From: Nonomuraea sediminis
GTDB lineage: Bacteria > Actinomycetota > Actinomycetes > Streptosporangiales > Streptosporangiaceae
Reading direction: 5' to 3'
Assembly (NCBI RefSeq): GCF_018531495.1
Contig: NZ_JAHDTI010000002.1
Location: 248,001 to 312,000 of the forward strand
Length of the DNA: 64,000 bases
Shown: positions 62,364-64,000 of the stretch, piece after piece
Numbering within the stretch: position 1 is the first letter of the stretch
How the letters are laid out: each line of letters begins with the position of its first letter
Translations under genes and position numbers: made by a program
The notes under the pieces: model-generated
Told to the model about the DNA's origin: nothing
The model's database searches: none
The model's input: only the letters and a program-made list of their open reading frames with translations

Positions 62364-64000
62364 ATGCCGCAGTCCGTGATCGATACCGCCGACCTGCTCA
62401 AACGTGAGTGGTCGAGCGCCGTCTACCTCTCGGACGAGCCCGCACTCCCGCCGCGCACGCTGATCGACGTGCTGGCCGCCACCGCCCACCGCCACCCCGG
62501 CGACCCCGCGCTGGACGACGGCGTGACCGTTCTCACATACGAGCAGCTGCTCGCCGAGGTCGGCACCCTCGCCGGCAGCCTCAAGCAGCACGGCGTGGGC
62601 CGCGGCGACCGGGTCGGCATCCGCATCGCGTCCGGGAGCGTCCGGCTGTACGTGGCGATCCTCGCGGTCCTGCACGCGGGCGCCGCCTACGTCCCCGTGG
62701 ACGCCGACGACCCCGACGAGCGCGCCGAGACGGTGTTCACCGAGGCCGGCGTGTGCGTGGTCATCGAAGACGACATCATCGTGCGCGGCCCCGCGCTCGG
62801 CGTCGAAGGACCGCCCGAGCTCGACGACGACGCGTGGATCATCTTCACCTCCGGCTCCACCGGCAAGCCCAAGGGCGTGGCCGTCAGCCACCGCAGCGCC
62901 GCCGCGTTCGTCGACGCCGAGGCCCGCATGTTCCTGGCCGAGGAGCCGATCGGCCCCGGCGACCGCGTCCTGGCCGGCCTGTCGGTCGCCTTCGACGCCT
63001 CCTGCGAGGAGATGTGGCTGGCCTGGCGCCACGCCGCCTGCCTGGTCCCGGCGCCGCGCGCGCTGGTGCGCACCGGGATGGACCTGGGCCCGTGGCTGGT
63101 CGAGCGCGGCATCACGATCGTCTCGACGGTCCCCACGCTGGCCGCGCTGTGGCCCGCGGAGACGCTGGACGACGTCCGGCTGCTGATCTTCGGCGGCGAG
63201 GCCTGCCCGCCCGAGCTCGCCGACCGGCTCGCCGTACCGGGTCGGGAGGTGTGGAACACCTACGGGCCGACCGAGGCGACCGTGGTCGCCTGCGCCGCGC
63301 AGCTGACCGGCGAGGGCCCCGTCAGGATCGGCCTGCCGCTGCGCGGCTGGGAACTCGCCGTCGTGGACAAGCAGGGCGAGCCGGTGGCCATGGGCGAGAC
63401 GGGCGAGCTGGTGATCGGCGGTGTCGGCCTGGCCCGCTACCTCGACCCGGACAAGGACGCCGAGAAGTACGCCCCGCTTCCCTCGCTCGGCTGGGCGCGC
63501 GCCTACCGCAGCGGCGACCTGGTCAAGGCCGAGCCCGAGGGCCTGATCTTCGTGGGCCGCGCCGACGAGCAGATCAAGCTCGGCGGCCGCCGCATCGAGC
63601 TGGGCGAGGTGGACGCCGCGCTGCAGGCCCTGCCCGGCGTGGCCGGCGCCGCGGCCGCGGTCCGCGGCCAGCTCCTGGTCGGCTACGTCGTGGTGTCGGA
63701 TGACTTCGACCAGTCCACGGCCCGCGAACGGCTGGCCGAGGCGCTGCCCGCCGCGCTGGTGCCCAGGCTGGCGATCGTGGACGAGCTGCCGACCCGCACC
63801 TCCGGCAAGATCGACAGGGACGCTCTGCCGTGGCCGCTGACTACCGAGGTGTCCGGCGACCTGACCGGCGTGGAGCGGTGGCTGGCCGAGTGCTGGCAGC
63901 AGGTCCTGGGCCAGGGCGTCGGCGACGCCAAGGCCGACTTCTTCACCGAGGGCGGCGGCAGCCTGGCCGCGGCCCGCCTGGTGACGCTGCTGCGCGAGCG
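62364..64000 (+). CDS. Pls/PosA-like non-ribosomal peptide synthetase (N-terminal part, runs off window)
   Basis: 545 aa visible. The adenylation domain (about residues 35-490) shows A3 IIFTSGSTGKPKGV, A5 NTYGPTEATV, A8 GRADEQIKLGGRRIELGEV and A10 RTSGKIDRDAL. A carrier domain follows with the phosphopantetheine Ser in FFTEGGGSLAAARL. There is no condensation domain before it, as in poly-lysine synthetase (Pls) type enzymes, whose membrane part would lie beyond the edge. GGGAG precedes the ATG at 62364. Confidence 0.82.
   Translation, partial: MPQSVIDTADLLKREWSSAVYLSDEPALPPRTLIDVLAATAHRHPGDPALDDGVTVLTYEQLLAEVGTLAGSLKQHGVGRGDRVGIRIASGSVRLYVAILAVLHAGAAYVPVDADDPDERAETVFTEAGVCVVIEDDIIVRGPALGVEGPPELDDDAWIIFTSGSTGKPKGVAVSHRSAAAFVDAEARMFLAEEPIGPGDRVLAGLSVAFDASCEEMWLAWRHAACLVPAPRALVRTGMDLGPWLVERGITIVSTVPTLAALWPAETLDDVRLLIFGGEACPPELADRLAVPGREVWNTYGPTEATVVACAAQLTGEGPVRIGLPLRGWELAVVDKQGEPVAMGETGELVIGGVGLARYLDPDKDAEKYAPLPSLGWARAYRSGDLVKAEPEGLIFVGRADEQIKLGGRRIELGEVDAALQALPGVAGAAAAVRGQLLVGYVVVSDDFDQSTARERLAEALPAALVPRLAIVDELPTRTSGKIDRDALPWPLTTEVSGDLTGVERWLAECWQQVLGQGVGDAKADFFTEGGGSLAAARLVTLLRE

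Overview
The window is GC-rich, gene-dense DNA from a filamentous actinomycete, probably a Nonomuraea-like member of the Streptosporangiales. That placement is an inference from the base composition, the many GTG starts, the ATGA/GTGA start-stop overlaps, and the repertoire (mycothiol-type DUF664 enzyme, Ser/Thr kinases, P450s, many TetR and two-component regulators, a Pls-like NRPS). No rRNA, tRNA or CRISPR array was seen.

Layout. (1) 1-11438: two divergent transcription units around an IclR regulator. Leftward are a maltose-type ABC transporter, a secreted GH114 polygalactosaminidase and a PLP enzyme of the D-threonine aldolase/D-serine dehydratase fold. Rightward are an SDR, a zinc dehydrogenase, a MelA-like GH4 glycosidase, an amidohydrolase and an SMP-30 lactonase. 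Four copies of a TTCCG-N5-CGGAA-like palindrome lie in front of these units. I read this as an undescribed oxidative regulon for galactosamine polymers. (2) 11389-16729: a FtsX/ABC exporter with a NarL-type two-component system. (3) 16732-26310: a DUF664 protein, then a TetR gene divergent from one operon of agmatine deiminase, a five-gene peptide/nickel-type ABC transporter and a divergent two-subunit urease with no accessory genes. Two operator-like palindromes sit at the divide and a 10-bp stem closes the operon. (4) 26412-29850: a Ser/Thr kinase and an IS200/IS605 element (tnpA, tnpB, both end hairpins) flanked by gene remnants. (5) 29910-38232: a secreted hydrolase/ECF sigma/SRPBCC operon, a FAH-MBL fusion with a divergent TetR, a P450, a cupin, a class IV aminotransferase and a LysR regulator. 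(6) 38272-45070: a coupled AAA/TPR and TPR-membrane pair, a second Ser/Thr kinase, an MFS exporter, about 500 bp of non-coding sequence, and a TetR/monooxygenase pair. (7) 45056-50225: a MacAB-like exporter with a two-repeat lipoprotein and an OmpR-type two-component system. (8) 50152-54598: an amino-acid permease, small membrane protein, M20 dipeptidase and ClC-type channel. (9) 54736-57991: a three-gene aromatic-ring degradation operon. (10) 57945-64000: a secreted emfourin-like protein, a double-length TetR, a P450 coupled to a ClpX paralogue, and the start of a Pls/PosA-like NRPS that runs off the window.

The best candidates for new biology are the IclR-controlled galactosamine-polymer regulon, the agmatine deiminase/ABC/urease-like operon, the P450-ClpX pair and the AAA-TPR/TPR-membrane pair. 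Functions beyond family level are inferences from sequence and neighbourhood.
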